Shown in pieces: positions 24,031 through 31,948 of a DNA stretch of 42,075 bases. The DNA comes from Alphaproteobacteria bacterium bin52 (GTDB lineage Bacteria; Pseudomonadota; Alphaproteobacteria; Thalassobaculales; Thalassobaculaceae). Under the pieces are notes generated by a model. The model did not search any database. It worked only from the letters and a program-made list of their open reading frames with translations, and had not been told where the DNA came from. The position numbers and the translations under genes were made by a program. Each line of letters starts with the position of its first letter. Positions within the stretch are counted from its first letter, which is position 1. The stretch covers positions 1 to 42,075 of the forward strand of contig MPMT01000040.1 in NCBI GenBank assembly GCA_002238645.1, written 5' to 3'.

Positions 24031-25206
24031 CTACAGGCGCTCGACGCACATGGCGACACCCATGCCGCCTCCGATGCAGAGCGTCGCCAGGCCGCGGCGT
24101 GCCGAGCGCCGCGCCATTTCGTGCAGCAGTGTGACGAACACCCGGGTCCCCGACGCACCGATCGGATGACCAAGCGCGATGGCACCGCCGTTCACGTTCA
24201 CCTTCCCGGTATCCCAGCCGAGTTCCCGGTTGACCGCGCACGCCTGGGCCGCAAACGCCTCGTTGGCCTCCACGAGGTCCAGGTCGTCGGCGCTCCAGCC
24301 CGCCTTCTCGAGCGCGGCCCGGCTCGCGGGGATCGGCCCGGTCCCCATAACCGCGGGATCGACACCCCTGGTTGCGAAGGAGACGATCCGCGCCATCGGC
24401 GCGATCCCGCGCCTCGCCGCGTCCTCCTCGGTCATCAGCACGACCGCGGCCGCACCGTCGTTGATGCCCGACGCGTTGCCCGCGGTCACTGTTCCCTCCC
24501 GCGCGAAGGCGGGCCGCAGCGAGCCGAGCGCCTCAATCGTGGTCCCGTGGCGCGGATGCTCGTCCGTATCCACCACGGTCTCCCGGCGGCGTGACTGAAC
24601 CGTGACCGGGACGATCTCGTCAACGAACCGGCCCGCCTTCTGGGCCGCTTCCGCTTTCGCCTGGGACGCCTGTGCGAACTCGTCCTGCTGCTCGCGGGTG
24701 ATCTGCCAGCGCTCCGCCACATTCTCCGCGGTCGTGCCCATGTGATAGCCGTTGAAATGGTCCCACAACCCGTCCTTGATCATGGTATCGATCAGGGTGA
24801 GATCGCCCATCTTCTGGCCATTGCGCAGCATCTGGGCATGCGGCGCCATGCTCATGTTCTCCTGCCCTCCGGCAACGACCACGCCGGAATCCCCGGCCCT
24901 GATCGCCTGGGCGCCGAGCGCGACCGCCCGCAGGCCGGAGCCGCAGACCTGGTTGATGGTCAGCGCGGTGCACTCCTTCGGAATGCCGGCCGACATCGCG
25001 GCCTGACGGGCCGGGTTCATGCCGTTGGCCGCGGTGAGCACCTGGCCGAGGATCACCTCGTCAACGTCCTCCGCGGGTACTCCGGCGCGGTCGAGTGCGG
25101 CGCGGATGGCAACCTCGCCCAGTTCCGCCGCGGTCCTGGTGCTGAGACCGCCTCCGAACGCTCCGATCGGGGTCCGTGCAGCCCCGGCGACGACGACGTT
25201 GGACAT
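24031..25206 (-). CDS. phaA: Acetyl-CoA C-acetyltransferase
   Basis: 391 residues from the ATG at 25206 with GGGAGG upstream. Biosynthetic thiolase signs: [19 protein letters not shown] at the start, acyl-accepting Cys88 in [33 protein letters not shown], and the C-terminal [17 protein letters not shown] (His) and [16 protein letters not shown] (second Cys). Length matches PhaA/AtoB. It condenses two acetyl-CoA to acetoacetyl-CoA for PHB synthesis. Upstream, 87-101 nt from the start, lies a TGC-N3-GCA dyad that may be an operator for PhaR. phaB follows on the same strand. Confidence 0.94.
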   Translation of the reverse strand: MSNVVVAGAARTPIGAFGGGLSTRTAAELGEVAIRAALDRAGVPAEDVDEVILGQVLTAANGMNPARQAAMSAGIPKECTALTINQVCGSGLRAVALGAQAIRAGDSGVVVAGGQENMSMAPHAQMLRNGQKMGDLTLIDTMIKDGLWDHFNGYHMGTTAENVAERWQITREQQDEFAQASQAKAEAAQKAGRFVDEIVPVTVQSRRRETVVDTDEHPRHGTTIEALGSLRPAFAREGTVTAGNASGINDGAAAVVLMTEEDAARRGIAPMARIVSFATRGVDPAVMGTGPIPASRAALEKAGWSADDLDLVEANEAFAAQACAVNRELGWDTGKVNVNGGAIALGHPIGASGTRVFVTLLHEMARRSARRGLATLCIGGGMGVAMCVERL

Positions 25207-25292
25207 GGCATCCTCCCGCTCTTCGATTGATGTTGGCCTTGCCTGTGGCGCCCCCCGTTCTACAGCAGCCCCGACCCGCTGGCCAGCAGAAT

Positions 25293-25307
25293 TTGTGCAC
25301 CGCACAA
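25293..25307. promoter_or_regulatory. Inverted repeat TTGTGC-N3-GCACAA upstream of phaA
   Basis: Perfect 6-bp arms around acc, between the oxidase stop (25316) and the phaA start (25206). It shares the TGC-N3-GCA core with the dyad in the phaE-phaR gap. Paracoccus and Rhodobacter PhaR bind TGC-rich dyads of this kind, so it is a candidate PhaR operator. A hairpin terminator of the upstream gene is the alternative, but no T-run follows on the minus strand. Confidence 0.5.
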
Positions 25308-25315
25308 TTTTCCGG

Positions 25316-26428
25316 TCATCGCCGGTCGATCAGGGGAAAGGCACTGGTCTCGTGCGGAGCGGAGACCGGACGGGCGGGGCGCAGGTGCGAGGGGCCGAGG
25401 TCGGCGTACCGGGTCTCCCCGAGCAGCCGCAACGCGATCCGGACCTCCTCCTCCAGCAGCTCGAGCATGCGCACGACCCCGCCGGTTCCCCCGGCGGCAA
25501 GGCCGTAGCACAGCATGCGGCCCACCCCGACCATGTCGGCGCCGAGCGCCATCGCCTTGACGATGTCGGTGCCGCGGCAGAACCCGCCGTCGACGGCGAC
25601 CTGGCAGCGCCCGGCGACGGCATCGCGCACCTCGCCCACCAGGTCGATCGCACCGAGGCCATGATCGAGCTGGCGTCCGCCGTGGTTCGACACGTACACC
25701 ATGTCGACCCCGTGCTCGACCGCGATCCGGGCATCCTCGGCGGTGGCGATCCCCTTCAGGATCAGCGGCAGCGAGTGGTTCCGCCTGTAGCGTTCGATAT
25801 CCTTCCAGCTGAGCGCCGCCTGCCAGTCCGTGCCCTCGCCGGTTCGCCACGGTTTCGCGAACCTGTTGGCGATGTCGCGCTCCCGCCGGCTGTAGCAGGC
25901 ACTGTCGACCGTCAGGCAGAACGCGTCGAACCCGGCCGCGGCGGCGCGCTCGACGTACCGGTCGAGGAAGGTGTCGTCGCCGCGCTTGTAGAGCATGGCA
26001 ATCCGTGGCCCGGTTCCGGCCGCCGCGACGTCCTCGAGCGGAATGGTACTGACCGAACTCAGCATCATGGCGCATCCGAAGTTCGAGGCGGCCCGGCACG
26101 CCGCAATGCCACCCTCCGGATCGAAGCTCTCCAGCGAGCCGATCGGCGCCAGGCAGACCGGGAGGCGCATGTGCCATCCCAGCACCGTTGCGCTCGCATC
26201 GACGCTGCGCACATCACGCAGCACCCTGGGACGGAACGCGAGTGCGTCCAGTGCCGCCCTGTTGCGCAGCAGCGTAGTCTCGGTCTCGGCACCGCCCTGC
26301 AGGTAGTCCCAGATGTTCCGGCTCAGCCTCTCTCGGGCCAGCGCGACCATCTCGTGCAGGGCCTGGAACCGAAACCGGAAATCGGATGCGGTGCTGTCCC
26401 CGTCCGTGCGTCCTGCCGTCATTCTCAC
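25316..26428 (-). CDS. FMN-dependent 2-hydroxyacid oxidase/dehydrogenase within the pha cluster
   Basis: 370 residues counted from the GTG at 26428; an ATG at 26422 is the alternative. It is the TIM-barrel FMN family of lactate/glycolate/mandelate oxidases. Seen: N-terminal [50 protein letters not shown], Lys225 in LPLILKGI, catalytic His249 and Arg252 in [10 protein letters not shown], and [30 protein letters not shown]. The family oxidises (S)-2-hydroxy acids to 2-oxo acids; the electron acceptor (O2, quinone or cytochrome) cannot be told. The GTG start overlaps the phaC stop by 4 nt (GTGA), so translation is coupled to phaC. That is an unusual place for this enzyme. Confidence 0.88.
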   Translation of the reverse strand: MRMTAGRTDGDSTASDFRFRFQALHEMVALARERLSRNIWDYLQGGAETETTLLRNRAALDALAFRPRVLRDVRSVDASATVLGWHMRLPVCLAPIGSLESFDPEGGIAACRAASNFGCAMMLSSVSTIPLEDVAAAGTGPRIAMLYKRGDDTFLDRYVERAAAAGFDAFCLTVDSACYSRRERDIANRFAKPWRTGEGTDWQAALSWKDIERYRRNHSLPLILKGIATAEDARIAVEHGVDMVYVSNHGGRQLDHGLGAIDLVGEVRDAVAGRCQVAVDGGFCRGTDIVKAMALGADMVGVGRMLCYGLAAGGTGGVVRMLELLEEEVRIALRLLGETRYADLGPSHLRPARPVSAPHETSAFPLIDRR

Positions 26429-27489
26429 ATGTTCCCCTGCAGCCAGTCGGTCAGTCTCTGCCAGGCGCGTATCCGCGCATGCCTGCTTGTCATCATGCCG
26501 ATATGGCCGAGTGCGGTGTGAATCGCCACCGCATTCGGCAGGTCCGCGGCAAGCCCGATCGCCGAGTCCGGCGGAACGATACGATCGTTCGCGGGCACGA
26601 GCAGCAACGACGGAAGCGATATCCGCCGCGGTTCCACCGGTTCACCGGCGACCATCCAGGTACCGCGCGCCGGGCGATTTTCCCCATACCACCCGAACAG
26701 CGTCTCGCGCGCTACCGGTGCCGCGAGCGGCACCCCGTCGTTGATCCAGTCCTCCAGCGCCACGAAGCCCTCGCACTCCGGCGAGGACCGATCGATCTCG
26801 GCGAACTTCAGGAACTTGCGGACCGTCAGCAACGGATCGATCGCATGGAACATGGCCTGGATCACCTCCGTCGGCAATTCGCCGTGCATCTCGAGCATGA
26901 TCTCGATCTGACTTCGCCAGGCCATGATCAGCCGGCCCGCGCCGGAGCCGGAGAAATCCCAGGGTGTCGCCATCAGCACAAGGGATGCGAGGTCTGCCTG
27001 CCGGCGTTGCGCCAGGGCCAGTGCAAGCAGACCTCCCATGCAGTAGCCGACCAGGGCGGGTTTCCTTCCGGTGCGCTCGAGCACGGCGTCCAGCGCGCCC
27101 TCGAGCCGGCCGGCAACGTAAGAGGTGAGGTCGAAATCGCGCTCGATCGGTCCGGGCGCATCCCAGTCGACAACGTGGGGCGACAGTCCCGCACAGGCGA
27201 GGTACTCGACCAGGCTGCGTCCTGGCAGCAGGTCAAGCACGTACCACCGATTGATCAGCGACGGGATGACCAGCACCGGCGGGCCATCGGCGCGGGCAGG
27301 CGCCAGCACCCTGGACGTCCCCTCGACATGGACCGGCTCGAGGGCGGGTTCCGGGCGCAGGAACGGATGCGACCGGTAGGCCAGCACGGCGCCGAGCAGT
27401 GCCCGGCTGCGCCGCAGGATTTCCGCGTCGACCGCAGCCGCGAAACCGGGGTCAGTCGTCGGGATCGGCACCCCGAGCGGCAGCGGCAC
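26425..27489 (-). CDS. phaC: Class III-like poly(3-hydroxyalkanoate) synthase
   Basis: Alpha/beta-hydrolase-fold synthase that polymerises 3-hydroxyacyl-CoA on a Cys. The lipase-like box is G-Y-C-M-G-G, with Cys150 if translation starts at the GTG at 27489 (354 residues). Asp302 lies in VPANDRIVP and His329 in ALGHIGMM. Other PHA synthase blocks are PVLVIPSLINRWYVLDLLPGRSLVEYL and VVDWDAPGPIERDFDLTSYV. The length and the triad spacing match class III PhaC of Allochromatium. The start is uncertain: GTG 27489, GTG 27471 or a distant ATG at 27609 inside the upstream gene. The start overlaps the upstream small gene by about 38 nt and the stop overlaps the oxidase start, so three genes are tightly linked. 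Confidence 0.88.
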   Translation of the reverse strand: MPLPLGVPIPTTDPGFAAAVDAEILRRSRALLGAVLAYRSHPFLRPEPALEPVHVEGTSRVLAPARADGPPVLVIPSLINRWYVLDLLPGRSLVEYLACAGLSPHVVDWDAPGPIERDFDLTSYVAGRLEGALDAVLERTGRKPALVGYCMGGLLALALAQRRQADLASLVLMATPWDFSGSGAGRLIMAWRSQIEIMLEMHGELPTEVIQAMFHAIDPLLTVRKFLKFAEIDRSSPECEGFVALEDWINDGVPLAAPVARETLFGWYGENRPARGTWMVAGEPVEPRRISLPSLLLVPANDRIVPPDSAIGLAADLPNAVAIHTALGHIGMMTSRHARIRAWQRLTDWLQGNM

Positions 27490-27772
27490 GTTCAAGGGCG
27501 GCAACCCGCTCCTCGAGATGGCGCAGGCGGCGCGCGAACGCGTCCATGTCAGAAACGCCGTCGCGAGGTGCAGCGGAAGCGGGCGCGGACCGAGCCTGTG
27601 CGGCCTCATCGCCGGTTCCCGCGGACTGCGGCGGCATGCGCGCGGTCCAGATTTCCATCCAGGTCCGGCAGAACCGCTCGAACTCGGGGTCGTGCGCCAT
27701 GGCGGTGGCCTGATCCTGCCACAGGTCGAGAAACCGGCTGGCGAGTTCCGCCATCTGATCGCGTTCGTTCAT
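27452..27772 (-). CDS. Very small PhaE-like candidate subunit of the PHA synthase
   Basis: 106 residues from the ATG at 27772, preceded by GGAG. The N-terminal part is amphipathic and Trp-rich (LASRFLDLWQDQATAMAHDPEFERFCRTWMEIW), followed by a Pro/Ala/Ser-rich linker and a C-terminal coiled coil (FARRLRHLEERVAALERAAA). The gene overlaps the phaC start. A partner gene at that position, with W-rich helices and a C-terminal coiled coil, is the arrangement of PhaE (class III) or PhaR (class IV) synthase subunits. Those are about 350 and 200 residues; this one is far smaller. Identification as PhaE-like rests on position and layout, not on a diagnostic motif; the family name is therefore tentative. 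Confidence 0.6.
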   Translation of the reverse strand: MNERDQMAELASRFLDLWQDQATAMAHDPEFERFCRTWMEIWTARMPPQSAGTGDEAAQARSAPASAAPRDGVSDMDAFARRLRHLEERVAALERAAAARGADPDD

Positions 27773-27865
27773 CTCCCGCTCCGGCGTCACCCTCGCGCCA
27801 CGGCCCGCATCGGGACACAATGCACCGTCGCGTGACCGGCAACAACCGCACACTCGTCGAATTTC

Positions 27866-27878
27866 GTTGCATCGCAAC
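27866..27878. promoter_or_regulatory. Inverted repeat GTTGC-N3-GCAAC in the phaE-phaR gap
   Basis: Perfect 5-bp arms around atc, in the 162-nt gap between the divergent phaE-like and phaR genes, 57 nt before the phaR ATG. It has the same TGC-N3-GCA core and spacing as the dyad in front of phaA. It is a candidate operator through which PhaR controls its own gene and the phaC unit. Confidence 0.5.
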
Positions 27879-27934
27879 ACGAACCGGAACAGGCTGTTCC
27901 GCGACCGGACGATGACAAGGTGGCAGGCTGGACA

Positions 27935-28561
27935 ATGGCAAACTCCGGAAAGGCCGCCCGGACCGCACGCGGTGCCGGAGCGACTCCTCTCGATGACGGC
28001 GACGCGACACCGTCCGCCACGATCATCAAGAAATACGCCAACCGCCGCCTCTACAACACCGCGTCAAGCAGCTACGTGACGCTCGATCATCTGTGTCAGA
28101 TGGTTAAGGACGGCGAGGAATTCGTGGTCTATGACGCAAGGACGGGCGAGGACATCACCCGTTCGGTGCTGACCCAGATCATCGTCGAGGAGGAGGCGAA
28201 GGGCCAGAACCTGCTGCCGATCGCCTTCCTGCGCCAGTTGATCCGGTTCTATGGCGACAGCCTGCAGCTGGTCGTCCCGGGATACCTTGAACATGCCATG
28301 GCGGCCTTCGCCGAGAACCAGGAACGCACCCGCTCGCAGATGAAGACCGCGTTCGGCGGCCTGTTGCCGTTTGCCCAGTTCGAGGACATGAGTCGGCAGA
28401 ACATGGCCATGTTCGAGCAGGCCCTGAACATGTTCACCGCCGGGGGAACCCCGTCTCCCGCCCCGGCCAGTGACGCCATTGACGCCATGCAGCAACAGCT
28501 CGATGCGCTGCAGCGCCAGCTGCGCGCGCTTTCGGGCGGAGGCAAGCCCGACGGGAGCTGA
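27935..28561 (+). CDS. phaR: Polyhydroxyalkanoate synthesis repressor
   Basis: 208 residues from the ATG at 27935; a GTG at 27920 is also possible. The N-terminal PHB_acc_N DNA-binding domain reads IIKKYANRRLYNTASSSYVTLDHLCQMVKDGEEFVVYDARTGEDITRSVLTQII, followed by the PHB accumulation domain (LLPIAFLRQLIRFYGDSLQLVVPGYLEHAM). The C-terminal 60 residues carry a Gln-rich coiled coil (MQQQLDALQRQLRAL). PhaR senses free polymer, binds DNA, and represses phasin and sometimes pha genes; it also coats granules. It is divergent from the phaE-phaC unit. This repressor must not be confused with the class IV synthase subunit of the same name. Confidence 0.94.
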   Translation: MANSGKAARTARGAGATPLDDGDATPSATIIKKYANRRLYNTASSSYVTLDHLCQMVKDGEEFVVYDARTGEDITRSVLTQIIVEEEAKGQNLLPIAFLRQLIRFYGDSLQLVVPGYLEHAMAAFAENQERTRSQMKTAFGGLLPFAQFEDMSRQNMAMFEQALNMFTAGGTPSPAPASDAIDAMQQQLDALQRQLRALSGGGKPDGS

Positions 28562-28571
28562 CCGGCCCGGT

Positions 28572-29993
28572 TCAGTCGACGCCGGGGATTTCCGGTGCCC
28601 GCCGGTGGTGGTCGGTCACACCCTGGTAGGCGCCGGCGAACCGAAACAGGCAGGCCTCCGAGAACGGCCGCCCTGCCAGCTGGAACGCCATCGGCATCCC
28701 GTTCGCCGCGTACCCGGCCGGAACCGAGAGCGCCGGCACACCGTAGTAGTTCATCGCCCGGGTATAGCCGGTCATCCTCGTCAGCATGGCCGGCAGGTTC
28801 GGGGCATCGCCAACGTCGAGTTCCTCCAGCGTCGGCGCCGGTTCCCCGACGGTGGGCAGGATCAGCGCATCACAGTGTGCGAACACGGCGTGCGACAGCT
28901 GCTCGAGGTGCGATGAACGCAGGATCAATCCCTCGATGTAGCGGGTCGCCGGTACCGCAAGACCGACTTCGATGCGCCGGCGCACCTGTGGTGAGTACGC
29001 ATCGCGCTGCGATCCCAGCCACGACTTGTGCAGGGTTGCGGCTTCCGATCTCACCACCAGGTTGGAAAGCGCGTTGAGTTCGTCCTGGTCCGGCATCTCG
29101 ACCTCGACCACGTGTGCGCCCAGGTCCCTGAAGACGTCAAGCGCCGCCGCGAGGGCCTGTTCGACCTGCGGGTCCGGATCGATCCCGCCCCAGGTCGGAT
29201 CGACGCCAATCCGCAGCCCGGTGACCGGTTGCGTACACGCGGCCTCGTAGTCGTCGACCGGCATGTCCGAGCTGGTCGGGTCCATCGGGTCAGGCCCGGC
29301 GATGATGCCGAACAGCCGCGCGCAGTCCGCGGCCGTGCGCGCCAGCGGACCGAAGCAGTCCATCGACCACGACAGCGGCATGCCGCCATGACGGCTCACC
29401 CTGCCGATGGTCCCCTTCAGCCCCACCAGTCCGCACAGGGCGGCCGGAATGCGCACCGAGCCCCCGGTGTCGGATCCGAGCGCGCCAAAGATGAGCCGGC
29501 CGCCCACCGCCGCGCCTGATCCCGAAGACGAGCCACCGGGCGCTCGGGCCGGATCCCAGGGGTTGCAGCAATTGCCGTGGTGGATGTTGTGCCCGACCGG
29601 GCCGACCGCGAACTCGGACATGTTGAGGCCACCCAGGCACAGCGCGCCGGCATCAGCCAGCCGCTGCATCACGGTCGCGGTATGGTCGGGAACGAAGTCC
29701 CGGCGAATGGCGCTGCCCCCGGTCGAGCGATGTCCGGCGCGGTAGAACATGTCCTTGTGGGCGAGCGGCACGCCGTGCAGCGGACCGAGCGGCTCGCCCC
29801 TGCTCCTCGCGGCGTCGGCGGCGCGCGCCGCCTCGAGTGCCGCCCCGGCCTCGAGCGAAATGAAGCAGTTCAGGACCGGCTGGGTGCGGGCAATCCGCGC
29901 CAGGCAGGCCTGCGTCACCTCCTCCGAAGTCACCTCGCCGGCCGCGATCATGCCGGCGACCTCGACGAGGCCGCGGTGCGTCAGTGCCGTCAC
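28572..29993 (-). CDS. Amidase-signature-family amidohydrolase
   Basis: 473 residues from the GTG at 29993. The catalytic Lys is Lys80 in GVPLAHKD, the cis-Ser is in APGGSSSGSGAAV (about 155), and the nucleophile is Ser179 in GSDTGGSVRIPA. This is the full Ser-cisSer-Lys triad of the family, whose members hydrolyse amides, carbamates or biuret-like compounds. It resembles GatA/AtzE but no GatB is present. Its start overlaps the stop of a 71-residue gene by 4 nt, a coupling that suggests a small partner as in GatC-GatA or AtzG-AtzE. Convergent with phaR, with 10 nt between the stops. The substrate is unknown. Confidence 0.9.
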   Translation of the reverse strand: MTALTHRGLVEVAGMIAAGEVTSEEVTQACLARIARTQPVLNCFISLEAGAALEAARAADAARSRGEPLGPLHGVPLAHKDMFYRAGHRSTGGSAIRRDFVPDHTATVMQRLADAGALCLGGLNMSEFAVGPVGHNIHHGNCCNPWDPARAPGGSSSGSGAAVGGRLIFGALGSDTGGSVRIPAALCGLVGLKGTIGRVSRHGGMPLSWSMDCFGPLARTAADCARLFGIIAGPDPMDPTSSDMPVDDYEAACTQPVTGLRIGVDPTWGGIDPDPQVEQALAAALDVFRDLGAHVVEVEMPDQDELNALSNLVVRSEAATLHKSWLGSQRDAYSPQVRRRIEVGLAVPATRYIEGLILRSSHLEQLSHAVFAHCDALILPTVGEPAPTLEELDVGDAPNLPAMLTRMTGYTRAMNYYGVPALSVPAGYAANGMPMAFQLAGRPFSEACLFRFAGAYQGVTDHHRRAPEIPGVD

Positions 29994-30205
29994 GTGCCCC
30001 TCGCCTGCTCGTCGAGGACTCGGAGGAAATCGGCGGGCTCTACGTCGAATGCAAGACCGGCCGCTGCCCGGTTGGCCAGGGTCTCGACCGGTTCGACCAT
30101 GCCCGACAGTCCTGCGGCATCGCCGTCGTCAAGCCCCCGTCGGTGCAGGCGGCGAAACAGCAGTTGCAGGAACTGCGCGTCGTAGACTGTATCGTTTCCG
30201 CTCAT
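29990..30205 (-). CDS. Small GatC/AtzG-like partner of the amidase (candidate)
   Basis: 71 residues from the ATG at 30205. It is helical: YDAQFLQLLFRRLHRRGLDDGDAAGL, then GMVEPVETLANRAAAGLAFDVEPADFLRVLDEQ. The last part, with a hydrophobic helix followed by D-V-E-P-A-D-F, recalls the E-P-A-x-F end of GatC-like DUF4089/AtzG proteins that pair with amidases. Its stop overlaps the GTG of the amidase gene by 4 nt (GTGA). The coding bias and the overlap argue that it is real. The similarity is short, so the family is proposed rather than established. Confidence 0.6.
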   Translation of the reverse strand: MSGNDTVYDAQFLQLLFRRLHRRGLDDGDAAGLSGMVEPVETLANRAAAGLAFDVEPADFLRVLDEQARGT

Positions 30206-30286
30206 CGCGTACGCCCGCCCCGCTATTCCCGATCCGCGCAGCATGCCCGTTCCACAGCCACCCTGTCGAGCCGGTGCGACCCATAT

Positions 30287-31810
30287 TCAACCGTGCCGGT
30301 CCGGCCCCTTCACATAGGTCCGGTCGGCGCGGGCGGCGGCGACCCGGTCGTCGTTCAGTAGCCACTGGCGCGCGAGCGTCTTCAGGTCGGCGCCCTTGAG
30401 CTTCTTGCCGGGCAACTTCATGGTCTGGGGATTGATCTGGCGACCGCTGCGGATCACCTCGTAATGAAGGTGCGGGCCGGTCGACAGCCCGGTCGAGCCC
30501 ACGTAGCCGATGACCTGGCCCTGCCGGACCCGGGAGTGCCGGTTCAGGCCCTTGGCGTAGCGGGACATGTGCGCGTAGGCGGTCTTGTACTCGCTGTCAT
30601 GCCGGATACGGATGTACTTGCCGTAGTTACCGTTGCGCCCGATCGACTCGATCGTCCCGTCACCCGCCGCCATGATCGGAACACCCTTTGGAGCCGCGAA
30701 GTCGAGGCCGCGGTGCATCCGGGTATAGCCGAGTATCGGGTGCTTGCGCTTGCCGTAGGACGACGACAGCCGCGCGCCGTCTATCGGCGTGCGCATCAGC
30801 GCCGTGCGGTTGCTCCTGCCCCCGCGATCGAAATAGTCGGTCCTGCCGTCGGCGGGGACATGGCGGACGAATTCAAGCGTGGTTCCGCCGAGCATCAGCG
30901 CCGCCCAGATAACGCTACCGCCCCGAACCATGGCCCCCGAACCGTCGTGATGGGTCTCGAACAGCACCGAGAAGCTGTCGCCGGGGTGAATGCCGCGCTG
31001 GAAATCGACGGCATAGCTGAACATGCGGATCACCTGGGCGAGCACGTTCATCGGCACGTCCTTCGCCTTCGCGGCCAGATACAGGCTGGTCGTGATTTCC
31101 GACTCGACATACGCGTCCCTGACCTCGAGATACAGGTCAATGACCTCGGTGCGGTATCCCCCGTCCCCGGTGCGCAGCACCATGATTTCCTGCTCGACCG
31201 TCGGCCGGAACGACATCGAGACCAGTCCGGGAACCTGGGCCGCGTCACCATCATCATGAGCGCCCTGTCCGACCCTGCTTTCATCGAGCATCTCGATCGT
31301 GAAACTCTGGCCGATCCGCATTCTCTGCAGGTCGTAGACGGGCCCCACGGCCGAGATCACCGCCTGCGACTCACCGCGATCGAGTCCCGCTCTGCGCAAC
31401 AGGCCCGACAGCGTGTCACCGCGGTCGACGGTCAGGACCACCGTACGCGTGGGGATGGCCGGGCGGGCAGTGTCCGCCCCTTCCGACCCGGGCGCCGGGA
31501 CCGGTTCGGGCACTTCCTGTTCCGCAGGGGCCAGTGCGATCGCGACGCCCGGCTCTTCCACCCCGGGTGCTGCAGCCGTCCCGGGTTCTGCCTGTTCCGA
31601 CGGCGGCAAACCGATCGCGACGGTCTGCTCTTCCACCCCGGGTGCCACGACCCGTTCGGGCGCCGCCTGTTCCGCAGGAAGCAATCCGCCGACAACGGCC
31701 GGTTCTGCCACTTCGGGCGAAAACAGCTGCTCGCGGACTCCCGCCAGCCCGAAGAGCACAAGCGCCGCACCGGCCAGGAACACGACAAACACGTTCTTTC
31801 GCGCGGGCAT
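30287..31810 (-). CDS. M23-family peptidoglycan DD-endopeptidase
   Basis: 507 residues from the ATG at 31810 behind GGAGG. One N-terminal membrane anchor or uncleaved signal (NVFVVFLAGAALVLFGLAG) is followed by three 25-residue Pro/Glu/Ala-rich repeats (residues 36-110), a LysM-like/opacity-type segment (VDRGDTLSGLLRRAGL), and a C-terminal LytM domain. The zinc ligands are His366 and Asp370 (MHRGLDFAAPKG) and His449 (HLHYE), with His414 and His447 at the other catalytic positions. By family, it cuts cross-links in the cell wall during growth or division. The distance between anchor and catalytic domain, made of repeats, suggests reach across the periplasm. Transcribed on its own. Confidence 0.9.
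   Translation of the reverse strand: MPARKNVFVVFLAGAALVLFGLAGVREQLFSPEVAEPAVVGGLLPAEQAAPERVVAPGVEEQTVAIGLPPSEQAEPGTAAAPGVEEPGVAIALAPAEQEVPEPVPAPGSEGADTARPAIPTRTVVLTVDRGDTLSGLLRRAGLDRGESQAVISAVGPVYDLQRMRIGQSFTIEMLDESRVGQGAHDDGDAAQVPGLVSMSFRPTVEQEIMVLRTGDGGYRTEVIDLYLEVRDAYVESEITTSLYLAAKAKDVPMNVLAQVIRMFSYAVDFQRGIHPGDSFSVLFETHHDGSGAMVRGGSVIWAALMLGGTTLEFVRHVPADGRTDYFDRGGRSNRTALMRTPIDGARLSSSYGKRKHPILGYTRMHRGLDFAAPKGVPIMAAGDGTIESIGRNGNYGKYIRIRHDSEYKTAYAHMSRYAKGLNRHSRVRQGQVIGYVGSTGLSTGPHLHYEVIRSGRQINPQTMKLPGKKLKGADLKTLARQWLLNDDRVAAARADRTYVKGPDRHG
31481..31705 (-). repeat. Three in-frame 75-bp repeats in the M23 peptidase gene
   Basis: They encode residues 36-60, 61-85 and 86-110, each 25 residues with the common pattern E-x-x-V-x-x-x-L-x-P-x-E-Q followed nine residues later by A-P-G-x-E. 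The phasing is exact, without insertions. At the DNA level the copies are diverged but still visible, for example the recurring cacccgggtg on the plus strand. Confidence 0.85.
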
Positions 31811-31948
31811 TATCCTCCAACTCACTTGCCGGCTTTCGGCAAGATGCTCGTAGTCCGTTCTGCCTCTGTCAACTGTGCTGTCGCGCGGCACCGCGCGAGC
31901 AGCGCAGCTGGACAGGGTCGCGAGCGAAAAAAGCGTGCGGTCCGGTCC

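Noticed and set aside
25293..25307. Intrinsic terminator for the hydroxyacid oxidase gene
   Set aside because: The stem is only 6 bp and is not followed by a T-run in the transcript direction; an operator role fits better.
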